The notes under the pieces are model-generated. The model was not told where the DNA came from. It saw only the letters and a list, made by a program, of their open reading frames with translations, and made no database searches. Shown here one piece after another: positions 1-8,774 of a DNA stretch of 64,000 nucleotides. The DNA is from Streptomyces diastatochromogenes. GTDB lineage: Bacteria; Actinomycetota; Actinomycetes; Streptomycetales; Streptomycetaceae. A program made the position numbers and the translations under genes. Numbering within the stretch: position 1 is the first letter of the stretch; every line of letters begins with the position of its first letter. The stretch lies in assembly GCA_026913215.1 (NCBI GenBank), contig JAPTYK010000001.1, positions 6,448,001 to 6,512,000 on the forward strand. The letters run 5' to 3'.

Positions 1-419
1 TCCTCGGTCCGGTCGAGCACGCCCATCGCGGCCAGCCGGTCCACGTCCCGCTCGGTCAGCTCCCGCCCGGCCCGCCGCTCCAGCTCGCGCCGGGTGATCG
101 TCTCGGCGGACTCGGGCGCCCAGGAGGCCACGAGGGCCCGGTGGATGGCGAGGTCCTGCGCGCTGAGGTCGTCCGGCAGCTGTTCGAGGTACCGCTCGAT
201 GGCGGCCAGCGTCATCCCCTGCCGCTGCAGTTCCTCGATCAGCGCGAGCCGCGACAGGTGGCCGGCCCCGTAGTGCCCCACCCGCCGCGCGCCGATGACG
301 GGCGGCGGCAGCAGCCCCCGGGTCCCGTAGAACCGCACGGTCCGCACCGTGACCCCGGCCCGCGCGGCCAGCTCGTCCACGGTGTACACGGGCCCCTGCG
401 CGTCGCTCGCCTGCTCCAT
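1..419 (-). CDS. MerR-family transcriptional regulator (partial, runs off the window start)
   Basis: Reading from ATG at 419 gives MEQASDAQGPVYTVDELAA followed by a classic MerR DNA-binding domain: the HTH (ARAGVTVRTVRFYGTRGLLP), the wing (IGARRVGHYGAGHLSRL) and the start of the dimerisation helix (EELQRQGMTLAAIERYLEQL). About 139 codons are present and the effector-binding C-terminus lies outside the window. MerR proteins bend promoters with long spacers; the ligand cannot be told from this part. The -10-like element lies only a few bases upstream of the ATG and there is no clear Shine-Dalgarno sequence, so the message may be leaderless. The frame is intact. The family call is secure; the regulon is unknown. 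Confidence 0.88.
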   Translation of the reverse strand, partial: MEQASDAQGPVYTVDELAARAGVTVRTVRFYGTRGLLPPPVIGARRVGHYGAGHLSRLALIEELQRQGMTLAAIERYLEQLPDDLSAQDLAIHRALVASWAPESAETITRRELERRAGRELTERDVDRLAAMGVLDRTE

Positions 420-425
420 GGTTCA

Positions 426-455
426 ACAGTATTGCTGTCTCACCATCGCTGTAAA
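426..455 (-). promoter_or_regulatory. Putative promoter and dyad of the MerR gene
   Basis: On the minus strand a TTTACA hexamer (450-455) and a TACTGT hexamer (426-431) are separated by 18 bp. The element ACAGTATTGCTGT (426-438), with ACAG/CTGT arms, overlaps the -10. A long spacer with an overlapping dyad is what an autoregulated MerR promoter would show. This is inferred from sequence only. Confidence 0.4.
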
Positions 456-474
456 AGACCTCGGCGGGACCGGA

Positions 475-1028
475 TCAGGAGGGCGCGGGGGAGGACAGGG
501 CCGTGTCGACCGAGGTGAAGGTGACGCCGTGGTCGGCCAGCGCCTCGGCGACGACGCCGCCGAGGACGGTGAGGGCCAGGAGGAGGTGCTCGTCGCCGAT
601 CTCGCGGTCCTTGCGGGCCACGGCCACGCGGAGCGACCTCTCCAGGACGGCCTTCGCCTCCCGGGAGAAGCCGAGCCGTCCCGACCACCACCCGGCGTCC
701 TTGCGGTCGCCCGCCAGCGCGCCCACGCCGTGGGTCTCCTCGACGCGCTCGACGATCGCGCCGACGTCGATGCCGAGCTCCGCCAGGGCCTCCGCGTCCG
801 CCCGGGACAGCCCGGCCCTGCGCCGCGCCTCCGAGAGCGCGGAGACCAGGGACCCCGGCGCTCCGGCGGGCACAGCCGCCCGAGCACCGCCGCCGCCCGG
901 GTCTCCTCCCGGTCGAGCAGCGCGAGAAGCAGGTGCTCCGGCGCGACGACACCCGCCCCGCCCCGCTCCGCGTGCGCCGCCGCCCCCTTCACCGTGGCCC
1001 GCGCCGCCTCCGTGAACCGCTCGAACAT
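475..1028 (-). CDS. Clp N-terminal-domain protein, no ATPase (frameshifted)
   Basis: The N-terminus from ATG 1028 (MFERFTEAARATVKGAAAHA, then PEHLLLALLDREETRAAAVLG) is the first half of a ClpC/ClpA N-terminal double repeat. After a frame change near 870-885 the second repeat continues (SREAKAVLERSLRVAVARKD, DEHLLLAL) to the stop at 475. Such stand-alone Clp-N proteins lack AAA modules and are thought to act as adaptors or sensors rather than unfoldases. The start codon overlaps the stop of the upstream HTH gene (TGATG), so the two are translationally coupled and probably work together. The frame break looks like one missing base rather than decay, because the second half is well conserved. 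The domain call is good; the function is inference. Confidence 0.75.
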
Positions 1029-1237
1029 CACTGCCTCCCGTACTTCTTGTGGACGGCCTGCCGGCTGACACCCAGCTCGGTCGCGATCTCCTGCCACGAC
1101 CACCCCTGGTTCCGCGCACCGCGCACCTGGACGGCCTCCAGCTGTTCCAGCAATCGCCGCAACGCGGAAACGGCCCTCAGCCCGACCCGGGGGTCGCGGT
1201 CACCGGCCCGTGCGGCGAGATCGGTCGCATCGGTCAT
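1028..1237 (-). CDS. Small helix-turn-helix regulator paired with the Clp-N protein
   Basis: This 69-residue protein starts at ATG 1237 (MTDATDLAARAGDRDPRVGL). Its C-terminal half is an HTH (WSWQEIATELGVSRQAVHKK) that ends with the DNA-recognition helix. It is cotranscribed and overlaps by one base with the Clp-N gene. The HTH plus Clp-N pair is common in actinobacteria. A -10-like TACATT ends about 6 bases from the ATG, which suggests a leaderless message, and two GTCAA/TTGAC dyads cover the promoter, so autoregulation is likely. No alternative start gives a better N-terminus. Confidence 0.8.
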   Translation of the reverse strand: MTDATDLAARAGDRDPRVGLRAVSALRRLLEQLEAVQVRGARNQGWSWQEIATELGVSRQAVHKKYGRQ

Positions 1238-1240
1238 GTT

Positions 1241-1285
1241 GTCAATGTAGGTTGACGCTCGAAGGGGTGTCAACCCTGGTTGACA
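1241..1285 (-). promoter_or_regulatory. Promoter with two GTCAA/TTGAC dyads upstream of the HTH/Clp-N operon
   Basis: On the minus strand TTGACA (complement of 1268-1273) and TACATT (complement of 1244-1249) form a promoter with an 18-bp spacer. One dyad, TGTCAACC-CT-GGTTGACA (1268-1285), has perfect 8-bp arms and covers the -35. A second, GTCAA-6-TTGAC (1241-1256), covers the -10. This is the geometry expected for repression by the small HTH protein. The same region faces the macrodomain gene at 1322. Confidence 0.6.
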
Positions 1286-1321
1286 TGTCCGGCTGTCAGT
1301 GCCGCCTCCTACGGTGATCCC

Positions 1322-1804
1322 ATGACCGTGATCGCATACGTACGCGGGGACGCCACCGCGCCCCAGGGCAAGGGCGTCCGGATCATCGCCCACGTCTGCA
1401 ACGACCTGGGCGGCTGGGGCAAGGGCTTCGTCCTCGCCGTCTCGCGCCGCTGGCCCGAGCCCGAGGCGGCCTTCCGCCGCTGGCACCGGGAGCGGGCGGA
1501 AAACGACTTCGGGCTCGGCGCGGCCCAGTTCGTGCGGGTCTCGCCGTACCTCTGGGTGGCGAACCTGGTGGGCCAGCGGGGCATCCGCACCAGCCGGAGC
1601 AAGGGGGTCCCCGTGCGGTACGAGGCGATCGACGCGGCCCTCGGCCTGCTGGCGGACAAGGCCGTCGAGCTGGGGGCCTCGGTCCACACGCCCCGGATCG
1701 GCTGCGGACTCGCCGGGGGCACCTGGGACCGGGTGGAGCCCCTGGTCCGGGAGCGGCTGACGGCGCGGGGGATACCGGTCACCGTGTACGACTTCGGCGG
1801 GTGA
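1322..1804 (+). CDS. Macrodomain (ADP-ribose-binding) protein
   Basis: This 160-residue protein is a single macrodomain. The N-terminal VIAYVRGDATAPQGKGVRII gives the first strand and loop, HVCNDLGGWGKGF the Asn/Gly-rich ADP-ribose loop, and PRIGCGLAGGTWDRV the second phosphate loop. Macrodomains bind or hydrolyse ADP-ribose conjugates, for example Appr-1''-phosphate or ADP-ribosylated substrates. I chose ATG 1322 because the domain begins there and a TACGGT -10-like element lies 6 bases before it, so the message may be leaderless. It is divergent from the HTH/Clp-N operon and may share its control region. The substrate is not evident. Confidence 0.85.
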   Translation: MTVIAYVRGDATAPQGKGVRIIAHVCNDLGGWGKGFVLAVSRRWPEPEAAFRRWHRERAENDFGLGAAQFVRVSPYLWVANLVGQRGIRTSRSKGVPVRYEAIDAALGLLADKAVELGASVHTPRIGCGLAGGTWDRVEPLVRERLTARGIPVTVYDFGG

Positions 1805-1875
1805 CGGACGCCGGAGCGGGCCTTGTAGAGTCGGCCGCTGTTCGAGTCGGGGGCACAGGAGCACAGGGGAGTCAG

Positions 1876-2355
1876 ATGTACGCGCAACTCAGGGAGACGG
1901 CCGACGAGTTGGCCGGAGTCCTGTGGCGGGAGCGCACCGTCTACCGGGAGCGGGGCGGTGGGGTGGTGATCCGGGGCGAGCATGTGGGGCGGTGGATCAG
2001 TCTCGCCCCGACCGGGGGGAAGGACCGGGCGCTGCTGAGGGCGGGGCGGCTGCTGGACGGGGGGACGACGGCCCCGGCCCGGACGGAGGTGGTCGTGGAT
2101 CTGACGGTGGGGACGGCGGAGCTCGCGGCGGTGTGCCGGCGGCTGCTCGCCGAGGTGGCGGCGGCCGCCGAGCCGGTGGGGGAGACGGGGACGGGCAGGG
2201 AGCGAAGAAGGCGGGGCGGGCGGCTCGCGCCGTCCGCCCGCCCGGCCGCCCCGCAGGGGCGGCACACGAGTCCCGGTTCCTGGTTCGTCCTGCTCTGCGT
2301 CGCCGGGGTGCTCGGCGTCTGGCTGTACGGCCTCTTCGGCGGCTACGGGTACTGA
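1876..2355 (+). CDS. Hypothetical protein with a C-terminal membrane anchor
   Basis: This 159-residue protein starts at ATG 1876 after a GGGAG ribosome site. The N-terminal ~100 residues are soluble and mixed alpha/beta (TADELAGVLWRERTVYRERG, RTEVVVDLTVGTAELAAVCR). A basic Pro-rich stretch follows, then a single C-terminal transmembrane helix (SWFVLLCVAGVLGVWLYGLF), giving tail-anchored topology. I do not recognise the family. The frame is intact. It ends 8 bp from the convergent sphingomyelinase gene. Confidence 0.6.
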   Translation: MYAQLRETADELAGVLWRERTVYRERGGGVVIRGEHVGRWISLAPTGGKDRALLRAGRLLDGGTTAPARTEVVVDLTVGTAELAAVCRRLLAEVAAAAEPVGETGTGRERRRRGGRLAPSARPAAPQGRHTSPGSWFVLLCVAGVLGVWLYGLFGGYGY

Positions 2356-2363
2356 GGGACGGA

Positions 2364-3355
2364 TCAGTACGCGGTCAGCGGGTAGTGGTCCGAGAGGTTG
2401 GTGTAGGTGTACGACGTGCCCCAGCTGGAGACCGTCCACGGCGCGCTCTGCTCCAGGACCACGTTGTTGGTCCAGCCGGCGGGCCGGGCGTTGCCGGCCC
2501 GGTAGAGGACGTAGTCGAGGTCCTCGCGGGGGTCGGTCGGGTAGCGGTAGTTCGCGATCGAGTTCAGCTGGGTGTCGAAGGAGTACGGGTGGCCGGTGCG
2601 GGCGTCGGCCCCCACCAGGCCCGCGTCGGCGAGCATCGTGCCGTACTCGGGGGTGCGCGAGTCGACGTTCATGTCGCCGGCGACGATGACCTGCTCGTTC
2701 GCCGGGATGTTCTTGGCGTCGAGGAAGGCGTCGATCGCCTTGAACTGGCGGCTGCGCATCTGCGCCGCCTCGCCCGCCGAGCAGCCCGGGTCGGTCGAGT
2801 TCGCGTGCGTGCCGAGGACGTGGACGAGGCTGCCGTTCACGTTCAGGACGACGTAGGCGAAGCCCTTGTTCGCGTACCAGTCGGCGCCGCAGGCGTCCTT
2901 GTAGACGTACTGCTCCTTGCGGACGATCGGCCACTTGCTGAGGATCGTCACCCCGCCGTCCTCGGGAGTGGTCGAAGAGTAGGACCCGCCGGTCGCGTCC
3001 CAGCCGGTCTTGCTGCGGCCGACGACGGGGGTCTGGTACGGGTACTGGGCGGAGGCGTTCGCCTTGAGGGCGTCCGAGGCGGAGTTGTCGAAGGCCTCCT
3101 GGAGCACGACGACGTCCTGCCCCTGGAAGAAGGGGGCGGCGGGGATCGCCTTGGCCCGGTGGTCCTGGCCCCAGTTCGGGTAGAGGGTCTTCGACATCAG
3201 GAACGTGTTGTACGTGAGCACCTTCAGGCGCGGCGCCTCGTTGGTCGCGGCGGACGCGGCCGGGGCGGCCGTCGCCAGGGTGGCGGCGGCGAGCGCGAGC
3301 GAAAGGACGGCGCCGGGGCGCGGCGGAGTGCGGCGAACGACACGTGAACTCCCAT
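2364..3355 (-). CDS. Secreted sphingomyelinase C (endonuclease/exonuclease/phosphatase fold)
   Basis: The mature domain begins at about 3221 (LTYNTFLMSKTLYPNWGQ) and carries the EEP-fold residues of bacterial sphingomyelin phosphodiesterases: Glu in VVLQEAFDN, HANSTDPGCS, the GDMN metal/catalytic loop (IVAGDMNVDS) and the terminal DHYPL histidine. It should hydrolyse sphingomyelin or similar phospholipids outside the cell. Upstream and in frame lies an Ala/Leu-rich signal peptide (VLSLALAAATLATAAPAASA), but no usable start codon exists in that frame. The likely start is ATG 3355 with a one-base frame change near 3300-3330. It converges with the preceding membrane-anchored protein. Confidence 0.85.
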
Positions 3356-3512
3356 GAGTACGTGGGGGTTGGGCTGGCGCCGCACATACAATCAGCCAGG
3401 GTTACCTTCCGGTAGCCTCTGGATGCCGGGAATCTGGCCGAGCTCGCAAGATCACGCCAACTCTCGCCCCGGTGTCTGAATTGTCCTGTTTTGGAGCAGG
3501 TAGAATGCGCGC

Positions 3513-3998
3513 ATGACCCTCGCGAACTCCACTGTCTTCAAGATGGACCTCGGTCCCCTCAACCCCGTCTGGGCCGAGCTCATCCTCGGCGCGGTGCTGT
3601 TCGGGCTCACCTTCCTCATCCTGGCGAAGGGCATCCTCCCGAAGATCAAGCGCACCCTCGACGAGCGCGACGACGCCATCGAGGGCGGCACCGAGCGCGC
3701 CGACGACCTGCGCTCCGAGGCCACCGCCATCCGTGAGCAGTACGAGGCCGAGCTCGCCGAGGCCCGTCACGAGGCCGCCCGCATCCGCTCCGCCGCCACC
3801 GAGGAGGGCTCGGCCGCCATCGCCGCCGCCCGCGCCGAGGGCCAGGCCGAGCGCGACGCGATCCTCGCCGCCGGCACCGCCAAGATCGCCGAGGAGCGCG
3901 CCGCCGCCGAGCGTGCGCTCAACGCCGACGTGGACGCCTGGGCCCACGCCCTCGCCGCCCGCATCGTCGGCGAGCCGGTCGGCGCCGACCGCGCCTGA
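3513..3998 (+). CDS. Orphan F0 ATP synthase subunit b-like protein
   Basis: This 161-residue protein has the layout of AtpF: one N-terminal membrane helix (ELILGAVLFGLTFLILAKGI), then the KIKRTLDERDDAIEGGTERA segment typical of actinobacterial b subunits, then a long Ala/Glu/Arg coiled coil to the end. No other ATP synthase genes are near, whereas the housekeeping atpF sits in the atp operon. It is shorter than Streptomyces AtpF (about 180 residues) and lacks most of the C-terminal part that contacts subunit delta. It may form mixed stators or serve another coiled-coil membrane role; both are inference. The frame is intact and a strong terminator follows. Confidence 0.8.
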   Translation: MTLANSTVFKMDLGPLNPVWAELILGAVLFGLTFLILAKGILPKIKRTLDERDDAIEGGTERADDLRSEATAIREQYEAELAEARHEAARIRSAATEEGSAAIAAARAEGQAERDAILAAGTAKIAEERAAAERALNADVDAWAHALAARIVGEPVGADRA

Positions 3999-4012
3999 CC
4001 CCGTACGTCCTG

Positions 4013-4055
4013 GAAGGGCCGTCGCCCGGCCGCAGCGCCCGGCCGACGGCCCTTC
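4013..4055 (+). terminator. Hairpin terminator after the orphan b subunit
   Basis: GAAGGGCCGTCG (4013-4024) pairs perfectly with CGACGGCCCTTC (4044-4055) around a GC-rich loop that can itself pair. It lies 15 bp after the stop codon. There is no U-tract, which is common in Streptomyces. Confidence 0.7.
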
Positions 4056-4092
4056 GTCATGCGTGGCAGCCTGGACACAGGAGGAGAAGGCC

Positions 4093-4983
4093 ATGGACCG
4101 TGTGAAGCCGCTCGACCGGGCCCGGACCGGTCACGACCCGTGCCGCCGCCCGTCGGCGGAGTGCTCTGGAGCCTCGCGGGGACGTCCGGGCGCTCCTCAT
4201 GCTGCCCGCCGCCCTCACCCTCCAGGTCGCCCACCCCGCGATCGGCGCCGGCGTCGACGACCACTCGGTCTTCCGCACCGACCCCTGGGGCCGCGGCGAA
4301 CGCTCCCTGCGCTCGCTCCAGCTGTGGATCTACGGCGGCGAGGAGGCCGCGCGGGAAGGCCGCCGCCTCCGGGAGCTGCACCGGACGATCCAGGGCACCG
4401 ACGCCCACGGCCGCCGCTACCACGCCCTCACCCCGGCCTACTACTCCTGGGTCCACGCGACCGGCTTTCCCGTCTACCGGCACGGGCTCCGCCTCCTCGC
4501 CCGCCCCTCACCGAGGCGCAGGAACGGCAGCTGTACGCCGAGTGGCTCCAGGTCGGCCGGATCCTCGGGATCCACGACCGGGACATGCCGCAGACGATCG
4601 AGGCGTTCTGGCCGTACTACCGGAAGGTCCTCGCCGAGGAGATCGAGGCCACCACCGTCGTACGGGAGCTGCTCGACACCGACCTGCCGGTGCCCGCCCC
4701 GGACCGGGGCCCGCTCCCGCTCCGGCTCGCCCTCCGCCTCCTCTGGCCGCTCCTGCGCCGCCCCTTCCTGCGGCTGCGCGCCTTCCTCACCGTCGGCCTG
4801 ATGCCGCCGGACGCCCGGGAGGCCATCGGCCTGGAGTGGACGGACGCCCAGGAGCGCACCCTGCGCCGCTCCGCCCGGATCGTCCGGGCGGTCGCCCCGT
4901 CCTCCCCGAACGCCTGCGCTACCTCCCCTGGCCAGAAAAGCCCGGGAGAAGCCCGCGAGGCCGCCCGCCGCGCCCAGCGCTGA
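4093..4983 (+). CDS. Oxygenase MpaB / DUF2236 family protein (several frameshifts)
   Basis: The protein, about 297 residues, is read from ATG 4093 (MDRVKPLDRARTGHD) through at least three frame changes (4130-4190, near 4500, near 4895 and 4930) to TGA 4983. The family signature is plain: QVAHPAIGAGVDDHSVF, then FRTDPWGRGERSLRSL with LWIYGG, WVHATGF, and a C-terminal LPERLRYLPW. DUF2236 proteins resemble latex-clearing and mycophenolic-acid oxygenases that bind haem b; the substrate is unknown. The 3' end overlaps the convergent M1 peptidase frame by about 65 bp, which suggests one of the two stops has been displaced by an indel. Confidence 0.75.
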   Translation: MDRVKPLDRARTGHDPCRRPSAECSGASRGRPGAPHAARRPHPPGRPPRDRRRRRRPLGLPHRPLGPRRTLPALAPAVDLRRRGGRAGRPPPPGAAPDDPGHRRPRPPLPRPHPGLLLLGPRDRLSRLPARAPPPRPPLTEAQERQLYAEWLQVGRILGIHDRDMPQTIEAFWPYYRKVLAEEIEATTVVRELLDTDLPVPAPDRGPLPLRLALRLLWPLLRRPFLRLRAFLTVGLMPPDAREAIGLEWTDAQERTLRRSARIVRAVAPSSPNACATSPGQKSPGEAREAARRAQR

Positions 4984-6565
4984 CGAACGGCCTCGGAGGA
5001 CCGGGGAGTCCGGGATCAGTGCCCGGCGTGACCCCGGGGGCGTCGTTCTCGTGGATCGTGTTCGTCTCCGCGATCTTCTTCCACGACTTCGGCTGCGCGG
5101 GCTTCGCCGCCTTCGCCGCGGAGCGGCCCGACGACGCCGCGGCGGGCGCGGACAGACCGGCCGCGGTCGCCGAGAAGGCGGTCGGCTTCGACGGCTGGAA
5201 CAGCCAGGTGTCGAAGAGCCCGGCCAGCGGCTTGCCGGAGACCCGCTCCGCGTACTTCACGAAGTCCGACACGTGCGCGTTGCCGTAGGCGTTCGCCTGC
5301 GGCCAGCCCTTCAGGATCGCGAAGAAGGTCTCGTCGCCGACCTCGTTGCGCAGCGCCTGGAGCGCCACCGCGCCCCGGTCGTAGACGGCGGCGTGGAACT
5401 GGTTGTCGGCGCCCGGGTCACCCGGCTTCACCGTCCAGAACGGGTCGTCGGCCGGCCGCGTGGCGTACACGTAGTCCGCCAGCTCCTGGGCCGTGCCCTC
5501 GCCCTCCTTCTCCGACCACAGCCACTGGCTGTACCGGGCGAAGCCCTCGTTGACCCAGATGTCCTTCCAGTCCTTGACGGACACGCTGTCGCCGTACCAC
5601 TGGTGCGCCAGCTCGTGGACGACCACCGACACGTTCGCGCCGTTGGCGAACTGCCGCGGGCTGTAGAACGGGCGGGTCTGCGTCTCCAGGGCGAAACCGC
5701 TGGTCACGTTCGGCACGTAGCCGCCGAGGGCGTTGAAGGGGTACGGCCCGAAGACCGACTCCAGCCACTCCGCCACCTCGGTCGTGCGCTCGATCGAGGC
5801 GCGCGCCGCGCCCGCGTTGTCGCCGAGGTCCTTGCTGTACGCGTTGAGGACGGGCAGCCCGTTCGCCGTCCTGTCCGTCGTGATGTCGAACTTGCCGACG
5901 GCGAGCGTCGCCAGGTACGTCGCCTGCGGCTTGTTGGAGCGCCAGTTGAAGCGGGTCCAGCCGAGGCGCGAGGACTGCGACTGCAGCACGCCGTTGCTGA
6001 TGGCCTGGACGCCGTCCGGCACCAGGACCGAGACGTCGAAGGTGGCCTTGTCCAGCGGGTGGTCGTTGGACGGGAACCACCAGACGGCCGAGTCCGGCTC
6101 CTGCGCGGCGACACCGCCGTCCGGGGTACGGGCCCAGGCGGACCAGCCGTCGATCTTGAACTCGGAGGGCTTGCCCGCGTAGCGGACGACCACCGAGATC
6201 GACGTGTTCTTCGCGAGCGGGCTCGCCGGGGTGACCTCCAGCTCGTGGTCGCCCGAGGCGGCGAACTTCGCCGGGCGGCCGTTCACCCGGATCTCACTGA
6301 CCTTCAGACCCAGGTCCAGGTTGAAGCGCGACAGGTCCTGCTTGGTGGTGGCGAGGATCGTCGCCGTGCCCTCCAGGAGGTCCGTCGCGGGCTGGTACTT
6401 CAGCCGCAGGTCGTAGTGCGAGACGTCGTAGCCGCCGTTGCCGCTGGCGGGGTAGTAGGAGTCGCCGATGCCCGGGGCGCCCGGGGTGAAGGAGGCGGCC
6501 GATGCCGGGATCGCCAGCAGCAGGGAGGCCGCGAGGGCGCTCGGAACGATGAGTCTGCGGTGCAC
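4919..6565 (-). CDS. Secreted M1-family zinc aminopeptidase
   Basis: A signal peptide (LIVPSALAASLLLAIPASA) is followed by an N-terminal beta domain and a thermolysin-like domain with HELAHQWYGD (HExxH) and, further on, NEGFARY with the third zinc ligand Glu. GFALETQT stands where M1 enzymes carry the GAMEN substrate loop. It should trim N-terminal residues from extracellular peptides. I prefer GTG 6565 (VHRRLIVPS) over TTG 6577 because GGGAG lies 5 bases upstream of the GTG. The last 25 or so residues (PGVTPGTDPGLPG onward) look like read-through beyond the usual end and run into the convergent MpaB gene. Confidence 0.9.
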   Translation of the reverse strand: MHRRLIVPSALAASLLLAIPASAASFTPGAPGIGDSYYPASGNGGYDVSHYDLRLKYQPATDLLEGTATILATTKQDLSRFNLDLGLKVSEIRVNGRPAKFAASGDHELEVTPASPLAKNTSISVVVRYAGKPSEFKIDGWSAWARTPDGGVAAQEPDSAVWWFPSNDHPLDKATFDVSVLVPDGVQAISNGVLQSQSSRLGWTRFNWRSNKPQATYLATLAVGKFDITTDRTANGLPVLNAYSKDLGDNAGAARASIERTTEVAEWLESVFGPYPFNALGGYVPNVTSGFALETQTRPFYSPRQFANGANVSVVVHELAHQWYGDSVSVKDWKDIWVNEGFARYSQWLWSEKEGEGTAQELADYVYATRPADDPFWTVKPGDPGADNQFHAAVYDRGAVALQALRNEVGDETFFAILKGWPQANAYGNAHVSDFVKYAERVSGKPLAGLFDTWLFQPSKPTAFSATAAGLSAPAAASSGRSAAKAAKPAQPKSWKKIAETNTIHENDAPGVTPGTDPGLPGPPRPFVSAGRGGRPRGLLPGFSGQGR

Positions 6566-6777
6566 AGGTGCTCCCAAGTCATAAGAAACGTAAGACGCGC
6601 GGATGGTCGTCGATCCTTAGCTCGGACCCTATTCAGCCCCCGACGCACCGTCACGTCCAGAGGACCTCCTGTCACACGATCGCCATTCGGCCGACATGAA
6701 CCTTCCGTCACCCGAATCCCACCCGAATGCCTCCGGCACTCTTTTGCACGGGACTTGACCGGGGTACGTTCCCGCGC

Positions 6778-8721
6778 ATGCCGATGCGAAAGCGGAGAAC
6801 CCGCGGAGCCCGACTGACCTACGGAACCCTCGTGTCCGCGGCCACGGCCGCCCTGTTCGCGACCCTGGTCACCCCTGCCGGCGCCCTGCCGGGACCGGCC
6901 TCGCCCCTCGCGCGCGAGTCCCGCCCGGTCCACTCGTACGCCGACGCCGTCCGCGAGTCCGTCTGGGTGGACACCGGCCTCGACGGCGACGGCGACGGGC
7001 GCGCCGACCGGGTCGCCGTCGACATCGTGCGCCCCGCGAGCCCGCGGCGGCCGGCCGGAAGATCCCGGTCATCATGGACGCCAGCCCGTACTACGCCTGC
7101 TGCGGACGCGGCAACGAGAGCCAGAAGAAGACCTACGACGCCGACGGCAACCCCGTCCAGTTCCCGCTCTTCTACGACAACTACTTCGTCCCGCGCGGCT
7201 ACGCCTTCGTCGCCGTCGACCTCGCCGGGACCAACCGCTCCGACGGCTGCGACGACGTCGGCGGCCGCTCCGACGTCCAGTCCGCGAAGGCCGTCGTCGA
7301 CTGGCTGAACGGCCGCGCCCGCGGCTACACCTCCCGCACCGGCGGCACCCCGGCCCGCGCCACGACCTGGAGCACCGGGAACGTCGGCATGATCGGCAAG
7401 AGCTGGGACGGCACCATCGCCAACGGCGTCGCCGCCACCGGCGTCGAAGGGCTGAAAACGATCGTTCCGATCGGTGCCATCTCCTCCTGGTACGACTACT
7501 TCCACGCGCAGGGCGCCCCGCTCTACGACGCCAACCCGAGCTGGCTCTCCGAGTACGTCAACAGCCCCGAGGCCCAGGGCCGCTGCGGCGCCGTCCAGGA
7601 CCGCGTCACCGCGGGCACCCCCTACAGCGGCGACCTGACCCCGGCCTGGGACGAGCGGAACTACGTGAAGGACGCCGGCAAGGTGCGGGCCAGCGTGTTC
7701 GTCGTCCACGGACAGCAGGACCTGAACGTGCGCGCCGGGCAGTTCGGCCAGTGGTGGGACGCGCTCGCCGCCCACGGCGTCGAGCGGAAGATCTGGCTCT
7801 CCCGGACCGGCCACGTCGACCCCTTCGACTACCGGCGCGCCGACTGGGTCCGCACCCTGCAGCGCTGGTTCGACCACTACCTCCTGGGCTACGACAACGG
7901 CATCGACCGGGAGCCCGTCGCCGACGTCGAGCGCGCCCCGGACGTCTGGACCACCGACCGGCAGTGGCCGCCGCGCTCCACCACGACCACCACCCTGCGC
8001 CCCGCCCCGGCACGGCCGCCGGCCCCGGCGTCCTCGGCCGCGCCCCGCCGCTCCCGGCTCCACGGCGACCTTCACCGACGACCGGGGCCTGGGCGAGCTG
8101 GACTGGGCCGCCCGGATCGACTCCGCGACCCCGAGAAGGCCGGGTTCGTCACCCGCCCGCTCTCCGGGACCTGCGGATCGCCGGCTCCTCGAAGGTGACG
8201 GTCACCGCGACCCCCACCACCTCCACCGCGCACCTGACCGCCGTCCTCGTCGACCTCGGGCCCGCCACGATCCGGGACTACACGGCCGAGGGCGAGGGCA
8301 TCACCACCCTCACCGACCGCAGCTGCTGGGGCGCGAGCACCCCGGGCGACAGCGCCTGCTTCAAGGAGACGGCGGCCCGCACGGCGGACGTCGCGTACGA
8401 CGTCGTCAGCCGGGGCTGGGCCGATCTCGGCACCTGGGCCGACCCGCGCGAGGGCCGCCCGCTGACCCCCGGCAGGGCGTACACCCTCACCCTGGACCTC
8501 GCCGCGGCCGACCACGTCGTCCCGGCCGGCCACCGGCTCGCCCTGATCGTCGGAGGCACCGACAAGGACCTCCTCGATCCCCGTCGACCACCCCGACCCT
8601 CACCCTCGACCTCGCCCGCACCTGGGCGAAGCTGCCCCTCGTCGGCGGCGCCGGGGCCTTCGAGCGGGCGACGAAGGGCAGGCCCCGGCCCTGCCGTCGC
8701 CCACCCGCCTCCCGCCCCTGA
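6778..8721 (+). CDS. Secreted Xaa-Pro dipeptidyl-peptidase / CocE-like S15 hydrolase (frameshifted)
   Basis: A twin-arginine-like leader (MRKRRTRGARLTYG, then a hydrophobic stretch ending in PAGA) precedes an S15 alpha/beta-hydrolase. IMDASPYYACCGRG begins the catalytic domain, GMIGKSWDGTIANG holds the nucleophilic Ser, VVHGQQDLNV the Asp region and RTGHVDPF the His. The C-terminal jelly-roll domain follows (VTVTATPTTSTAHLTAVLVD). Frames change near 7050, 8010-8040, 8165 and 8580; the exact C-terminus is uncertain. A TACGTT element at 6765-6770 sits 7 bp before the ATG with no Shine-Dalgarno site, so the transcript may be leaderless. It is divergent from the M1 peptidase; both fit extracellular peptide use. 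Confidence 0.82.
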
Positions 8722-8774
8722 CCGCGCCCGTCCCACCGGCCGCCGTCACCGGACCGCGCCTGCCGGAGAGGCCC

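Noticed and set aside
1309..3387. A very long open frame on the minus strand across the macrodomain and sphingomyelinase genes
   Set aside because: It runs antisense to the macrodomain gene and out of frame with the sphingomyelinase, has Arg/Pro/Gly-rich composition, and is a normal by-product of very high GC.
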